Of a stretch of 64,000 nt of DNA, positions 23,736 to 32,585 are shown piece by piece (the stretch's first letter is position 1; every line of letters begins with the position of its first letter). A program made the translations under genes and the position numbers. Origin of the DNA: Sphingomonas sp. PsM26 (GTDB taxonomy: Bacteria; Pseudomonadota; Alphaproteobacteria; Sphingomonadales; Sphingomonadaceae). The notes beneath the pieces are model-generated. The model was given only the letters and a program-made list of their open reading frames with translations, was not told the DNA's origin and made no database searches. The stretch lies in assembly GCA_030433805.1 (NCBI GenBank), contig JARUXA010000004.1, forward strand, positions 208,686-272,685. The letters run 5' to 3'.

Positions 23736-24316
23736 GCCGCGCGCGGGATTTCGACCGCGCCGAGCGACGCCAGATGCTCGGTCATGAACTGACAGTCGAG
23801 CAGCGTAAACCCGCCGACCTGAAGCCGCGCGACGAGCCAGGCGATCGCCACCTTGGATGCATCGCGCGCCCGGCTGACCATGCTCTCGCCGAAGAAAGCA
23901 CGACCGAGCGCGAGACCGTACAGCCCCCCGACGAGCGTATCGCCGTCCCAGACTTCCACGGAATGCGCGAAGCCGAGTGCGTGGAGGCGGTTGAAGACGT
24001 CCTCAATGTGCGGATTGATCCAGGTGTCGGGGCGGTTGGGGACCGATTCGGCGCAGAGCCGCATCATCGCGCCGAACCGCTGATCCACGGTGACGCGAAA
24101 GCGCTCGCGCACGATCGTCTTGCGAAGCGATTGCGACAGATGAAATCCGTCGAGCGGCAGGACCGCACGATCTTGCGGTTCGACCCAGTAGATTTCGTCC
24201 GCATCGCGGCTGTCCGCCATCGGAAACACGCCGACCGCATAGGCGCCGAGCACGATTTGCGGGTCGAGCGGTTCGAACGGCACTGCGGGTGCCTCGCGTG
24301 ACGGGGAACTGGTCAT
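23552..24316 (-). CDS. aat: Leucyl/phenylalanyl-tRNA-protein transferase
   Basis: The 254-residue enzyme adds Leu or Phe to proteins with N-terminal Arg or Lys, marking them for ClpS/ClpAP (N-degron pathway). Conserved segments are LGAYAVGVFPMADS, WVEPQDRAVLPL, HSVEVWDGDTLVGGLYGLALG, FFGESMVSR and EHLASLGAVEIPR. It is somewhat longer than E. coli Aat (234), with a C-terminal tail of about 60 residues ending IAQLLTHTS that runs antisense through the end of the DUF2155 gene. Its ATG overlaps the stop of the ParA-like gene by four bases. Confidence 0.93.
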   Translation of the reverse strand: MTSSPSREAPAVPFEPLDPQIVLGAYAVGVFPMADSRDADEIYWVEPQDRAVLPLDGFHLSQSLRKTIVRERFRVTVDQRFGAMMRLCAESVPNRPDTWINPHIEDVFNRLHALGFAHSVEVWDGDTLVGGLYGLALGRAFFGESMVSRARDASKVAIAWLVARLQVGGFTLLDCQFMTEHLASLGAVEIPRAAYLVELSEALSGAIGSDASASGVGDFFALDRGAAAPEAAPAAIDSGPPSGKVIAQLLTHTS

Positions 24317-25038
24317 GCGGCGATACGCCGTTCGATCGCCTGCCATAGCTGTGCGAACGCGGCGGCACCGGCAGAGCGCGGCGCGAAACTGCCGATCGGT
24401 GCGCGGCGGGCGGTGACCTGTTCGATCAGGCTCGCGGTCGGGATGACCGGCCAGTCGGGATTCCGCGGCAGCGCGTCGGCATGGAGTTTGCGGCGACCGT
24501 CGACCATCGAATGCACCGGCATCACGTCGGTCCTGCCGCCCAGATGCCGGATCACGTCGGCCAGCGCGCGTTCGGACAAAGGGGAGGGGATGACGGGCAC
24601 CACGATCAGGTCGGCGGCGCGCATCACCTGTTCGGTCGTCTCGGTCAGGCCGGGCGGGCAATCGAGCAGGATTCGGTCATATGTCTTGCGAAGCCCGCTC
24701 AACAGCTTTTGCAGGCGCTTCTTCTTGTCCATTTCGTGGAACAGCAGATCGAGCCCGCGGAGCGACGCGTCGGCGGCGATCAGGTCGAGCCGTGGGATTG
24801 CCGTCTGCTGGATCAGCGGATCGGGCGTCCCATCTTTGACGAAGATCGATTGCGCGTGGGGGTGACGTCTGGGCTGATCGGCGTCTGGCGACAGCAGGAA
24901 GCTGCTCGCGGCTTGCGGATCGAGGTCCCATAACAGCGTCCGACGCGACGACTGGATGGCCGCGGACCATGCCAGATTTACGGCGATCGTCGTTTTTCCG
25001 ACGCCGCCTTTGAGACTGTAAATCGCGATCGTCGACAC
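24313..25038 (-). CDS. ParA/MinD-family ATPase, orphan
   Basis: The 241-residue product has the deviant Walker A motif KGGVGKTT (residues 10-17), then LLWDLDPQAASSFLL and the Walker B-type RILLDCPPGLTETT. No ParB, origin or plasmid gene is nearby, so it is an orphan chromosomal ParA-like protein rather than the main segregation ATPase. Its stop overlaps the aat start (ATGA), so the two are probably co-transcribed. The cargo or partner is unknown. Confidence 0.88.
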   Translation of the reverse strand: MSTIAIYSLKGGVGKTTIAVNLAWSAAIQSSRRTLLWDLDPQAASSFLLSPDADQPRRHPHAQSIFVKDGTPDPLIQQTAIPRLDLIAADASLRGLDLLFHEMDKKKRLQKLLSGLRKTYDRILLDCPPGLTETTEQVMRAADLIVVPVIPSPLSERALADVIRHLGGRTDVMPVHSMVDGRRKLHADALPRNPDWPVIPTASLIEQVTARRAPIGSFAPRSAGAAAFAQLWQAIERRIAA

Positions 25039-25104
25039 CGGTAAGCCCTTCGCCCAGGAATGGCCATCGTGCCGGATGCCGACGATGCGCGCAATGAAGG
25101 AGCG

Positions 25105-25482
25105 TTACAGGTCGCAGAGCTGCTTGGGCTTGCCCGGCTGAGTCAGCGTCACCGCCTTGACGGTTCCGGTCATCTCATAGCCATCGGCCTTGAGCGGGTC
25201 GCCCGCCTTTTCGGCGGTCAGCTTGACCGGGGTGCCGGTCTGCGTCGCCTTGACCAGCGCCTGCTTGTCGCCCTCGAAGAAGGTCACGTACACAAGGCTG
25301 TTGTCGGCGCAACGGAACGTCGCTTCCTTCTTGATCGCAGGCGGCAGTTCGACCGGCGCGCGATTGGCGATCTCTGCGGCCAAGGGGTCCGGGGCAACCG
25401 AGCTGACCTCGGTTGGCTTGTTGTCACAGGCCGACAGCGCAAGGAGCGCGACGGCAGCGGCGGGGAGGAGTCGATTGAGCAT
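25105..25482 (-). CDS. Small lipoprotein, MliC-like
   Basis: The 125-residue product has a signal with lipobox LSAC (Cys19). The rest has ATFRCADNSLVYVTFFEGD and later GYEMTG, which recall MliC/PliC inhibitors of c-type lysozyme (Cys in a beta strand, an aliphatic-rich strand and a G-Y-x-x-x-G end), with a second Cys near the C-terminus. The match is weak and the usual SGSG/Y motif is not clear, so this is a suggestion only. It stands alone between the ParA-like gene and the Y-family polymerase gene. Confidence 0.75.
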   Translation of the reverse strand: MLNRLLPAAAVALLALSACDNKPTEVSSVAPDPLAAEIANRAPVELPPAIKKEATFRCADNSLVYVTFFEGDKQALVKATQTGTPVKLTAEKAGDPLKADGYEMTGTVKAVTLTQPGKPKQLCDL

Positions 25483-25583
25483 CCAATTTTCTTCGCGCAC
25501 GCGGTACGGACCGTCAAGACCCTACGGCAGCGGCGGTTCCCACTCTAACGCACTGCAGCAATTATTTCGTGGTAGCGCCACCA

Positions 25584-26903
25584 TTACTCATGGAATTCAT
25601 CGAGATCGGGAATTCTACCAAAGGCGATCTTGGTGCCTATTCGATCAATCCTTCCGCCGTTTTGCGGTCCGAGGCTGACCGCGTGCCGACCGAACTTTTC
25701 GTTGATCCGGTCCATCGCACGGCTGAGCGCAAGCGTGCGGGTTTCGCGGGCGAGGGGGTCATCGGGGTCGAGCAAACCGAACAACGATTCCTGTTCGCCG
25801 GCGACGGGCTCGATTTCCGCCAGCGTGACGCCGACCATGCGGACCTGAAAGTCCCCCGGTCGCGCCTTGCCCGCCGCCGCCAGTCGCGGGAACAGCGTTT
25901 CCAGCGCCGCCAGGACGACGAAGCTATCCTGCGTCGCCGGCAGCTTGATCGAGCACCGCCACGTCGACTTGTCATCCTCGAACCGCGCATGGAGCACCAG
26001 CAGGCGCGCGCGATACGCCTTGCGGCGCAGGCGGCTGGCTGCCTTGAGCGCGAGGCGGCGCGCGGTCAGCCGCACCGGCACCGCGCTGCGCTTGCCCGGT
26101 GAAAGCACGTGGCTGTGGCCGATCGAGCGGCTTTGCGTAGCCTTTTCAGGCAAGTCGACGCCGTGGAGCAGATACCAGAGGCGATCGCCGTTGGTTCCGC
26201 CCCAGGCGTTGCCCGCATCGCGTGGGCGGCGCTCGCAATATTGGCGGATGTCGTTGATCCCCTCCTGTGCAAGCCGCCGCTCCATCTTCGCGCCGATCCC
26301 GCTGATGTCGCGCAACTGGAGGTCGTAGAGTCGCTGCGGCAGCGTCTCGGCGTGGAGGATGACGAGACCATCCGGCTTTTGCAGATCGGACGCGAGTTTC
26401 GCGAGCAGGCGGTTGGGCGCGATCCCGACCGAACTCGTCATGCAATCGCCGATGTTGGCGCGGATCCCCGCCTTGATCCGGTGCGCGAGTGCGGTGGCGG
26501 CGGCGACGCTGTTCTCATTGTCGAGCAGCCGGCACGCGACTTCGTCGATCGAGCAAACCTTGGTCACGGGGATGTGCCGCCAGATCTCGGCAACGATCGC
26601 ATCGTGGAATTCGACATATTTGTCGTGGCGGGCGGGCGTGATGATGAGGTCACGGCACAGCCGCTTGGCTTCCCATACCGGCGTGCCGGTCTTGATGCCG
26701 AACCGCTTCGCCTCGACGCTCGCGGCGATCGCCACGGTCGTATCGCTGTCGATCGGGGCGACGAGCACGGGCTTGCCCCGCAAGGCCGGGTCGAGTTGCT
26801 GTTCGACACTCGCGAAATAGCTGTTGAGGTCGAGAAACAGCCAGCGCAGCGGGCGTGGGGGAAATGCCAACGCAGTGGTCAGGGACTCGGGGGCGGTGGC
26901 CAT
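25584..26903 (-). CDS. Y-family DNA polymerase (DinB/UmuC superfamily)
   Basis: The 439-residue lesion-bypass polymerase retains catalytic acidic residues in FLDLNSYFASVEQQ and in CSIDEVACRL. Other typical segments are SVGIAPNRLLAKLASDLQKP and DISGIGAKMERRL (helix-hairpin-helix). The intact active site argues against ImuB, which lacks it. It is longer than E. coli Pol IV (351), with an extended C-terminus ending near LDEFHE. The start at 26903 (MATAPES) is preferred; a Met at 26927 and an upstream extension across the cysK promoter region are alternatives. It is divergent from cysK. Confidence 0.88.
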   Translation of the reverse strand: MATAPESLTTALAFPPRPLRWLFLDLNSYFASVEQQLDPALRGKPVLVAPIDSDTTVAIAASVEAKRFGIKTGTPVWEAKRLCRDLIITPARHDKYVEFHDAIVAEIWRHIPVTKVCSIDEVACRLLDNENSVAAATALAHRIKAGIRANIGDCMTSSVGIAPNRLLAKLASDLQKPDGLVILHAETLPQRLYDLQLRDISGIGAKMERRLAQEGINDIRQYCERRPRDAGNAWGGTNGDRLWYLLHGVDLPEKATQSRSIGHSHVLSPGKRSAVPVRLTARRLALKAASRLRRKAYRARLLVLHARFEDDKSTWRCSIKLPATQDSFVVLAALETLFPRLAAAGKARPGDFQVRMVGVTLAEIEPVAGEQESLFGLLDPDDPLARETRTLALSRAMDRINEKFGRHAVSLGPQNGGRIDRIGTKIAFGRIPDLDEFHE

Positions 26904-27029
26904 GATGGCGGAACGATACCAGAACATCGGTGCGCGCGACAGGGATCTTGCGCGTGCCGTAGCGCCGTTCACCCGCGGCAAAGCGAAGCTTGCTTGCGGC
27001 TGGGCACCCGGACGCATAGCTAACCCCTT

Positions 27030-28022
27030 ATGCACACGACATCGAACACGCTCGCCCTGATCGGCAATACCCCGCTCGTCCTGTTGAAGGGACCGAGCGA
27101 AGCTGCCGGCGCGGAAATCTACGGCAAGTGCGAATTCGCCAATCCCGGCGCGTCGGTAAAGGATCGCGCGGCGCTCGGCATCGTCGAGGATGCGGAAGCG
27201 CGCGGGGCGATCGCGCCGGGCGGGACGTTCGTCGAGGGAACTGCGGGCAACACCGGGATCGGGCTTGCGCTCGTCGCCAATGCCAAGGGCTACAAGACGA
27301 TCATCGTCATGCCCGAGACGCAGAGCCGCGAGAAGATGGACACGCTACGCGCACTCGGGGCCGAACTGGTGCTGGTGCCCGCCGCACCCTATTCGAACCC
27401 CGGGCATTTCGTACACACGTCGCGCCGGATCGCCGAGGAAACGCCCAATGCGGTTTGGGCGAACCAGTTCGACAACATTGCCAACCGCCGCGCGCATGTG
27501 ACGGGAACGAGCGAGGAAATCTGGGCCCAGATGGACGGGCGGATCGACGGCTTCACGTGTGCGGCGGGCACCGGCGGGACGATCGCCGGGGTCGGCATGG
27601 GGCTGAAGGCGCATGACGAAGCGGTATGCATCGCGCTGACCGATCCGCACGGTGCGTCGCTTTACGAATATTACGCGCATGGCGAGCTCAAGTCCGAGGG
27701 GTCATCGGTTGCGGAAGGGATCGGGCAGGGCCGGATCACCGCCAATCTGGAAGGCGCGCCGATCGACACGCAGTTCCGCATTTCCGACGCCGAAGGCATG
27801 GAATGGGTGACGCGGTTGTTGTCGGAGGAGGGGCTTTGCCTGGGCCTGTCGTCGGGCATCAACGTTGCGGGCGCAGTCCGGCTCGCGCGGCATCTGGGGC
27901 CGGGATCGCGGGTCGTCACGATCCTGTGCGACACCGGTTTCCGGTATCTCTCGACCCTGTACAATCGGGCATGGCTGGAGGCGAAGGGGCTGGTTGTCCC
28001 GGCATGGCTCGCGGTGGATTGA
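27030..28022 (+). CDS. cysK: Cysteine synthase A (O-acetylserine sulfhydrylase)
   Basis: The 330-residue pyridoxal-phosphate enzyme makes cysteine from O-acetylserine and sulfide. The cofactor Lys is in NPGASVKDRAAL (Lys near residue 44), the substrate loop is EGTAGNTGIGLAL, and the phosphate-binding loop is AGTGGTIAG. Some sphingomonad homologues act as cystathionine beta-synthases, so the exact substrate is not certain. It is divergent from the polymerase gene; the 126-bp gap has no riboswitch that I recognise. Confidence 0.92.
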   Translation: MHTTSNTLALIGNTPLVLLKGPSEAAGAEIYGKCEFANPGASVKDRAALGIVEDAEARGAIAPGGTFVEGTAGNTGIGLALVANAKGYKTIIVMPETQSREKMDTLRALGAELVLVPAAPYSNPGHFVHTSRRIAEETPNAVWANQFDNIANRRAHVTGTSEEIWAQMDGRIDGFTCAAGTGGTIAGVGMGLKAHDEAVCIALTDPHGASLYEYYAHGELKSEGSSVAEGIGQGRITANLEGAPIDTQFRISDAEGMEWVTRLLSEEGLCLGLSSGINVAGAVRLARHLGPGSRVVTILCDTGFRYLSTLYNRAWLEAKGLVVPAWLAVD

Positions 28023-28072
28023 GCTTTGCATCGACAAAGACGTTCGATGACGTTACATTTATACCACAGCCT

Positions 28073-28390
28073 ATGAAAATCATCGCACAAGACGCAGCGC
28101 AAATGACGCAGCGGTTCCGGGTCGGGATGATCGGACTCGCCGCGGTCTTGCTATTTATCGGGCTTGCCGCCGCCATCTTCGCAACCGCCAACCATGATCG
28201 TCAGGTCGTGGCGATCGGAAGCGCGCGCGAGGACGTCGTCGCCAACATCGTGTCGGGTGCGTCCGGGTCGAGCGGTACTGCCGCCAACAAGGAACCGCTT
28301 GCCGAACTCGGCGTCGCGCCGAGTGCCGAAGTCGAAAACGCCACCGCCATCGACAATGCGATGTTGCCGCAGGGTGCCGCGCAGCAGTGA
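28073..28390 (+). CDS. Hypothetical single-span membrane protein
   Basis: I do not recognise a family. The 105-residue product has a short cytoplasmic N-terminus, one hydrophobic segment (about residues 17-40, VGMIGLAAVLLFIGLAAAIF) and an Ala/Ser-rich C-terminal part predicted outside. The ATG at 28073 follows an AT-rich stretch (about 28040-28072) that may hold a promoter. It lies between cysK and the dcw cluster, on the same strand. The open frame could extend further upstream into the end of cysK, but that is the shadow of cysK. Confidence 0.65.
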   Translation: MKIIAQDAAQMTQRFRVGMIGLAAVLLFIGLAAAIFATANHDRQVVAIGSAREDVVANIVSGASGSSGTAANKEPLAELGVAPSAEVENATAIDNAMLPQGAAQQ

Positions 28391-28600
28391 CTGCCGGACG
28401 GGGAAATCGGGCGGGCCGGGATGGGCCGGTTCACGGCTGGGGCGGGTCGGGGAAATCACGGGAAAACATGCCGCAGCAACCGATTGCGGGGGGATTCGTC
28501 CCCGTCATCGCACGCGTTGCCCGAACACAGCGGGAACGGCTTGAATTAATGTAGATAAATTTGCGCCGAAAACCGTGGGATTAGCCCCGCGACCCGCTCC

Positions 28601-28640
28601 ATCCCCGGGTTTCCCCTTGTATCCCCGGCTATCCCCGTGG
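28601..28640 (+). promoter_or_regulatory. Candidate MraZ operator: four 10-bp direct repeats
   Basis: Units starting at 28601, 28611, 28621 and 28631 each begin (A/T)TCCCC and repeat at exactly 10 bp (complement GGGGA(A/T)). MraZ is known to bind several short G-rich direct repeats spaced one helical turn apart ahead of mraZ, and this array lies about 115 bp before the mraZ start. The rest of the 363-bp gap 28391-28753 shows AT-rich DNA near 28545-28562 that could hold the promoter, and a hairpin at 28692-28715. Confidence 0.7.
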
Positions 28641-28691
28641 TACCTCTGATTCAACAGGGGCAGCCCGATCTCGCCTGCATTTTGCAGCACT

Positions 28692-28715
28692 GGGAAACGC
28701 AGGAATGCATTTCCC
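28692..28715 (+). promoter_or_regulatory. Hairpin in the mraZ leader
   Basis: GGGAAA (28692-28697) pairs with TTTCCC (28710-28715). One mismatch separates this from an inner GCA/TGC pair around a GGAA loop. It lies 38 bases before the mraZ GTG. It may be a leader RNA structure or a protein-binding dyad; no T-run follows, so it is not an ordinary terminator. Confidence 0.4.
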
Positions 28716-28753
28716 GGACCGGGGGAGGCTCGCCCGCTTGATGCGGGGTAAGC

Positions 28754-29254
28754 GTGGACGAACGCGGAGATTATCAGGGTGACGGTCTTGGCCTTGTCGA
28801 TGACAAGGGCCGGGTCGCGATTCCTGCTTCTCTCCGAGCGACGCTGGCAGCCAATGCGCCGCGCCCCGACGGCAAGGATGGCGGGACGGTGATCGTCGGT
28901 GTCCACCCCAAGCACAAATGCCTGCGCGCCTACGACCCGGCCTACGTGAAGATCCTGCGCGCCCAGCTCGATGCGCGGGAAGCCGCGCATACCGCTGCGG
29001 ACGGTGAGCCCAACTATAACTTCAAGCGCCGCGGCGCGAGTGGCGAGCCGGTTCCGTTCGACGGTTCGGGGCGCTTCATCATGCCCGGCTTCCCGCGCGA
29101 CTATGCCGGGATCGGGGAGCACGCCTTCTTCTGGGGCACGCTCGACTGGATCGAGATCTGGGACCCGAAGACGTTGCTCGACGCCGCGGATGTCGATCCG
29201 GTGATGCAGGCGGCATGCCGCTATCACTGCAAGACCAAGGGAGTGGCCCTGTGA
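28754..29254 (+). CDS. mraZ: Transcriptional regulator MraZ
   Basis: The 166-residue MraZ is the first gene of the dcw cluster. The AbrB-like halves show [18 protein letters not shown] near the N-terminus and [20 protein letters not shown] in the second half (DxxGR motifs). MraZ binds repeats upstream of its own gene and represses the dcw operon in E. coli. The start is GTG at 28754, since no ATG fits. It carries a short insertion (about residues 30-45) compared with the 152-residue E. coli protein. Its stop overlaps the rsmH GTG (GTGA). Confidence 0.92.
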   Translation: MDERGDYQGDGLGLVDDKGRVAIPASLRATLAANAPRPDGKDGGTVIVGVHPKHKCLRAYDPAYVKILRAQLDAREAAHTAADGEPNYNFKRRGASGEPVPFDGSGRFIMPGFPRDYAGIGEHAFFWGTLDWIEIWDPKTLLDAADVDPVMQAACRYHCKTKGVAL

Positions 29255-30195
29255 GCGAGGCTCCCCACGTCCCCGTCCTGCTCGACGAAGTGATCGACGC
29301 GCTCGCGATTGCTCCCGGCGAATGTCACGTCGACGCGACGTTCGGCGCGGGCGGCTATACCCGCGGGATGATGGCGCGCGGTGCACGCGTGATTGCGTTC
29401 GACCGTGACCCCGATGCGATCGCTGCCGGCGCGGCGCTGGTCGATGCGTCCGACGGCGCGTTGATGCTCGTGCCTGCGACCTTCTCCGCGCTGGAAGCCG
29501 AACTCGCCGCGCGGGATGCCGTGCCGGTGCAGGGCGTCACGATGGATATCGGCGTGTCGTCGATGCAGCTCGACCAAGCCGAGCGCGGCTTCAGCTTCCA
29601 GTCGGACGGTCCGCTCGACATGCGGATGAGTCAGGAAGGCGAAAGCGCCGCCGACTTCGTCAACACTGCCGACGAATCCGCGATTGCCGATGTATTGTAC
29701 CAATATGGCGACGAGCCCCGCTCACGTCGTGTGGCGCGCGCGATCGTCGCGGCGCGGCCGATCACGCGGACCGGCGAGCTGGCGCACGTCGTTCGTCGGG
29801 CGCTCGGGTATAAGGCGCATGACAAGAAGGATCCGGCAACGCGGACCTTCCAGGCGATCCGCATCCACATCAACCGCGAGCTGGGCGAACTGGCGGACGG
29901 TCTGGCGGCAGCGGAGCGCGTACTCGCGCCGGGTGGTCGGCTCGCGATCGTGACGTTCCACAGCCTCGAGGACCGGATGGTCAAGCGCTTCCTGCGTGAA
30001 CGCTCGGGCGGAATGCCCTCGGGGTCGCGGCATCTGCCCGAAGTGGCGGCGAAGCACGCTCCCAGTTTCGAACAGGTCGGTCGCGGCGTGCGCCCGAGCG
30101 ACGAAGAAATCGCGCGCAATCCGCGCGCACGATCAGCCACATTGCGGACGGCACGACGGACGAGTGCCACCGCCTGGACGGAAGGGGCGTTGTAA
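29251..30195 (+). CDS. rsmH: 16S rRNA (cytosine(1402)-N4)-methyltransferase
   Basis: The 314-residue product (also called MraW) has [13 protein letters not shown] near the N-terminus, the AdoMet-binding [14 protein letters not shown] and the segment [19 protein letters not shown]. It methylates N4 of C1402 in 16S rRNA. The GTG start overlaps the mraZ stop by four bases. The stop TAA shares its last base with the ftsL ATG. Confidence 0.96.
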   Translation: MSEAPHVPVLLDEVIDALAIAPGECHVDATFGAGGYTRGMMARGARVIAFDRDPDAIAAGAALVDASDGALMLVPATFSALEAELAARDAVPVQGVTMDIGVSSMQLDQAERGFSFQSDGPLDMRMSQEGESAADFVNTADESAIADVLYQYGDEPRSRRVARAIVAARPITRTGELAHVVRRALGYKAHDKKDPATRTFQAIRIHINRELGELADGLAAAERVLAPGGRLAIVTFHSLEDRMVKRFLRERSGGMPSGSRHLPEVAAKHAPSFEQVGRGVRPSDEEIARNPRARSATLRTARRTSATAWTEGAL

Positions 30196-30848
30196 TGCTG
30201 GGGCTGGCTTGGAAGAGTCTGGGATGGTTCCTGGCGAGCGTCGCGGTGGCGCTCGGCTTCCTGCTCGTGCCGTTGCAGGTCGCCGCCGAGCGCAAGAAGC
30301 TCGACCGCACCGTCGTGGAAATCGCGCGGGCGGAACGCGAGATCCGCGCGCTCGAAACCGAGTTCGACACGCGCGCCAATCTGGCGCAGCTCGACAAGTG
30401 GAACGCCGAGAAGCTCGGGCTGGTCGCCCCTTCCGCCGGACAGTTCGTGGCCGACGAAGCCGCGCTCGCCGCGCTCGAGCCAAGCTCGCCTAACGGTCCG
30501 CAACTGGCGTCGTTCAAGCCGCTCGCCCCGCTGCCGGCGGCGGATGCGGCCGTGCCGCCCGCCACGGCGCCCGTCCCCGTGGCCGTTGCAGTTGCGACGG
30601 TGTCCCCCAAGACCGCGCCGGCGTCGGTGCCCGCACCGCGGGCTCAGGCCGCGATCGTTCCGGCACCCGTTTCCCCGCGCACCAAGCCGACGCGCGACGC
30701 AGCGCCGGTCGGGCGTACTGCGATGGCCGCGGTCGCTCCGGCCAAGCCACGTGCGGCGGTGGCGATGCTCGATCGCGCGCTACTCGACGACAGCATGCTG
30801 GGCGACTTGCGCAGCGGCGCACGCGCCGAGACCCGATCGCGTAAATGA
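30195..30848 (+). CDS. ftsL: FtsL-like division protein with long Pro/Ala tail
   Basis: The 217-residue protein has one N-terminal membrane span (about residues 8-30) followed by a coiled-coil-like region (ERKKLDRTVVEIARAEREIR) and a short AQLDKWNAEKLGL motif, the usual FtsL end. FtsL joins FtsB and FtsQ in activating the septal FtsWI synthase. About 120 further residues are Pro/Ala/Val-rich and are not part of ordinary FtsL (121 in E. coli). The assignment relies on position between rsmH and ftsI and on the topology, because FtsL sequences vary greatly. Confidence 0.85.
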   Translation: MLGLAWKSLGWFLASVAVALGFLLVPLQVAAERKKLDRTVVEIARAEREIRALETEFDTRANLAQLDKWNAEKLGLVAPSAGQFVADEAALAALEPSSPNGPQLASFKPLAPLPAADAAVPPATAPVPVAVAVATVSPKTAPASVPAPRAQAAIVPAPVSPRTKPTRDAAPVGRTAMAAVAPAKPRAAVAMLDRALLDDSMLGDLRSGARAETRSRK

Positions 30849-32575
30849 CGACTCTCGTCGCCCGGCCGGTCCCCGCGCGACGGGGTAACGAACAGCGCCA
30901 CGCGCTGGTCGCGGTCGCGCATGTGCGGTTGATGATACTGATGCTGCTGATCATGGCGGGGTTCGTGCTGGTGATCGGCCGGATCGCGCTGCTCGGCATC
31001 CTGAGCGCTCCGGCCGGTGCGGCGAACCTCGCCGTCAATCCGCAAGTCCGCGGCGACATTCTCGATCGCAATGGTCAGCCGCTGGCACGGACGATCGACG
31101 CCTGGACGATCGGCGTGCGCCCGCCGCAGTTGCTGGGGGACCGGCAGGACCTGGCGGATTCGCTCGCGCGACTGATGCCGGGGCATGACGCCGGCTGGTA
31201 CTTCCAGAAGCTGACGATGCGCGCCAAGTTCACCTATCTCGAGAAACACGCATCCCCTGATCTCGTCAACAAGGTCCATGCGCTCGGCGAACCCGGCCTG
31301 GTGTTCGCGCGCGAGCCCGAGCGGCTGTACCCGCAATCGACGATGGCGGCGCACGTGCTCGGCTATATCGGCCCGACCGCGACCGATGCGCATATTGCAG
31401 GGCGCGCCGGGATCGAGCGTGCGTTCGATGAGCGGCTGAGTGATCCGCGCCGCCGCGGCGAACCGATCGCGCTGTCGATCGACGCGCGGGTCCAGGCCGC
31501 GATGGAGAGCGAACTCGGTCGCGCGATGACCAACTTCAAGGCGAAGGCGGCGACCGGCGTCGTCCTCGACGTGCATACCGGCGAGATCATCTCGATGGTG
31601 TCGCTGCCGGTGTACAACCCCAACAAGATCAGCGGCACGAGCAGCGACGCGCTGCGCAACAACGTGACCCAGTCGGTGTACGAGCTTGGATCGACCTTCA
31701 AGCCGATCGCGATGGCTGCTGCGATCAACGACGGCGTCATCACCGATATGACCCGGCGGTTCGACGCGACCAAGCCGCTGAAGGTTGGTCGTTTCACGAT
31801 CCACGACGATCGCGGCGATCCCAAGCGCTGGCTCAACATTCCCGAGACGCTGGTCTATTCGTCGAACGTCGTGACCGCGCAGATCGCTGACCGGATGGGC
31901 AAGGAGCGGATGGCGGCGATGTTCACCGCGCTCGGTTTCGGCGAACGCCCCGCGATCGAATTGCGGGAGCGTGCCGGGCCGATCTGGCCGCGCTATTGGG
32001 GCCGGACGACGGTGATGACCACCGCCTATGGACACGGCATCGCGATCACGCCGCTGCATCTGGCGAACGCCTATGCCACGCTCGTCAACGGCGGGATCTA
32101 CCGGCCAACGACGCTGCTCAAGGTTGCACCGGGTGCTGCCCCTAAGGGACGTCGCGTGCTGACCGAGGCGACCAGCGCGCGGATGCGGCAGTTGTTGCGG
32201 TTGGTGGTGCTGCTTGGCACCGGACGCAAGGGCGACGCACCCGGCTACCGTGTCGGTGGCAAGACCGGCACCGGTGAAATCGCCGGCGCGGGCGGATATT
32301 CGCGGAGCAAGAACGTGTCGACGTTTGCCGCCGCCTTCCCGATGGACGCGCCGCGGTACGTCGTGGTTGCGATGCTCGATTCGCCCAACGGGACCGCCGA
32401 GACGTTCGGCCTCACCACCGCAGCGTGGAATGCCGCTCCGGTCGTCGGGCGGGTGATCTCGCGGACCGGCGCGATGCTGGGGGTGACACCCGACACAAGC
32501 CGCGACATTGATGTATCGCAGCTTTTGCCGCTGGTATGGACGGGCGACAAGAAGCCCGCCGCGACTGCAGAATGA
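30845..32575 (+). CDS. ftsI: Septal peptidoglycan transpeptidase FtsI (PBP3)
   Basis: The 576-residue class B penicillin-binding protein cross-links septal peptidoglycan. After one N-terminal span (about residues 32-55) comes the dimerisation region, then the transpeptidase domain with STFK (Ser283 nucleophile, Lys286), SSN at about 339-341 and KTG at Lys473. It overlaps ftsL by four bases (ATGA). The catalytic motifs are intact. Confidence 0.96.
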   Translation: MTTLVARPVPARRGNEQRHALVAVAHVRLMILMLLIMAGFVLVIGRIALLGILSAPAGAANLAVNPQVRGDILDRNGQPLARTIDAWTIGVRPPQLLGDRQDLADSLARLMPGHDAGWYFQKLTMRAKFTYLEKHASPDLVNKVHALGEPGLVFAREPERLYPQSTMAAHVLGYIGPTATDAHIAGRAGIERAFDERLSDPRRRGEPIALSIDARVQAAMESELGRAMTNFKAKAATGVVLDVHTGEIISMVSLPVYNPNKISGTSSDALRNNVTQSVYELGSTFKPIAMAAAINDGVITDMTRRFDATKPLKVGRFTIHDDRGDPKRWLNIPETLVYSSNVVTAQIADRMGKERMAAMFTALGFGERPAIELRERAGPIWPRYWGRTTVMTTAYGHGIAITPLHLANAYATLVNGGIYRPTTLLKVAPGAAPKGRRVLTEATSARMRQLLRLVVLLGTGRKGDAPGYRVGGKTGTGEIAGAGGYSRSKNVSTFAAAFPMDAPRYVVVAMLDSPNGTAETFGLTTAAWNAAPVVGRVISRTGAMLGVTPDTSRDIDVSQLLPLVWTGDKKPAATAE

Positions 32576-32585
32576 AGGATTTGCC

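Noticed and set aside
24313..25038. The ParA-like gene as part of a plasmid partition locus or chromosomal parAB
   Set aside because: No ParB-like gene, parS-like repeats or replication gene is seen around it; its neighbours are aat and a lipoprotein gene.
25584..26903. The polymerase as ImuB of an imuA-imuB-dnaE2 cassette
   Set aside because: Catalytic acidic residues are intact and neither imuA nor dnaE2 lies nearby.
26904..27029. A riboswitch upstream of cysK
   Set aside because: The gap has a loose inverted repeat near 26990-27005 but no conserved core of a SAM- or cysteine-related riboswitch that I can recognise.
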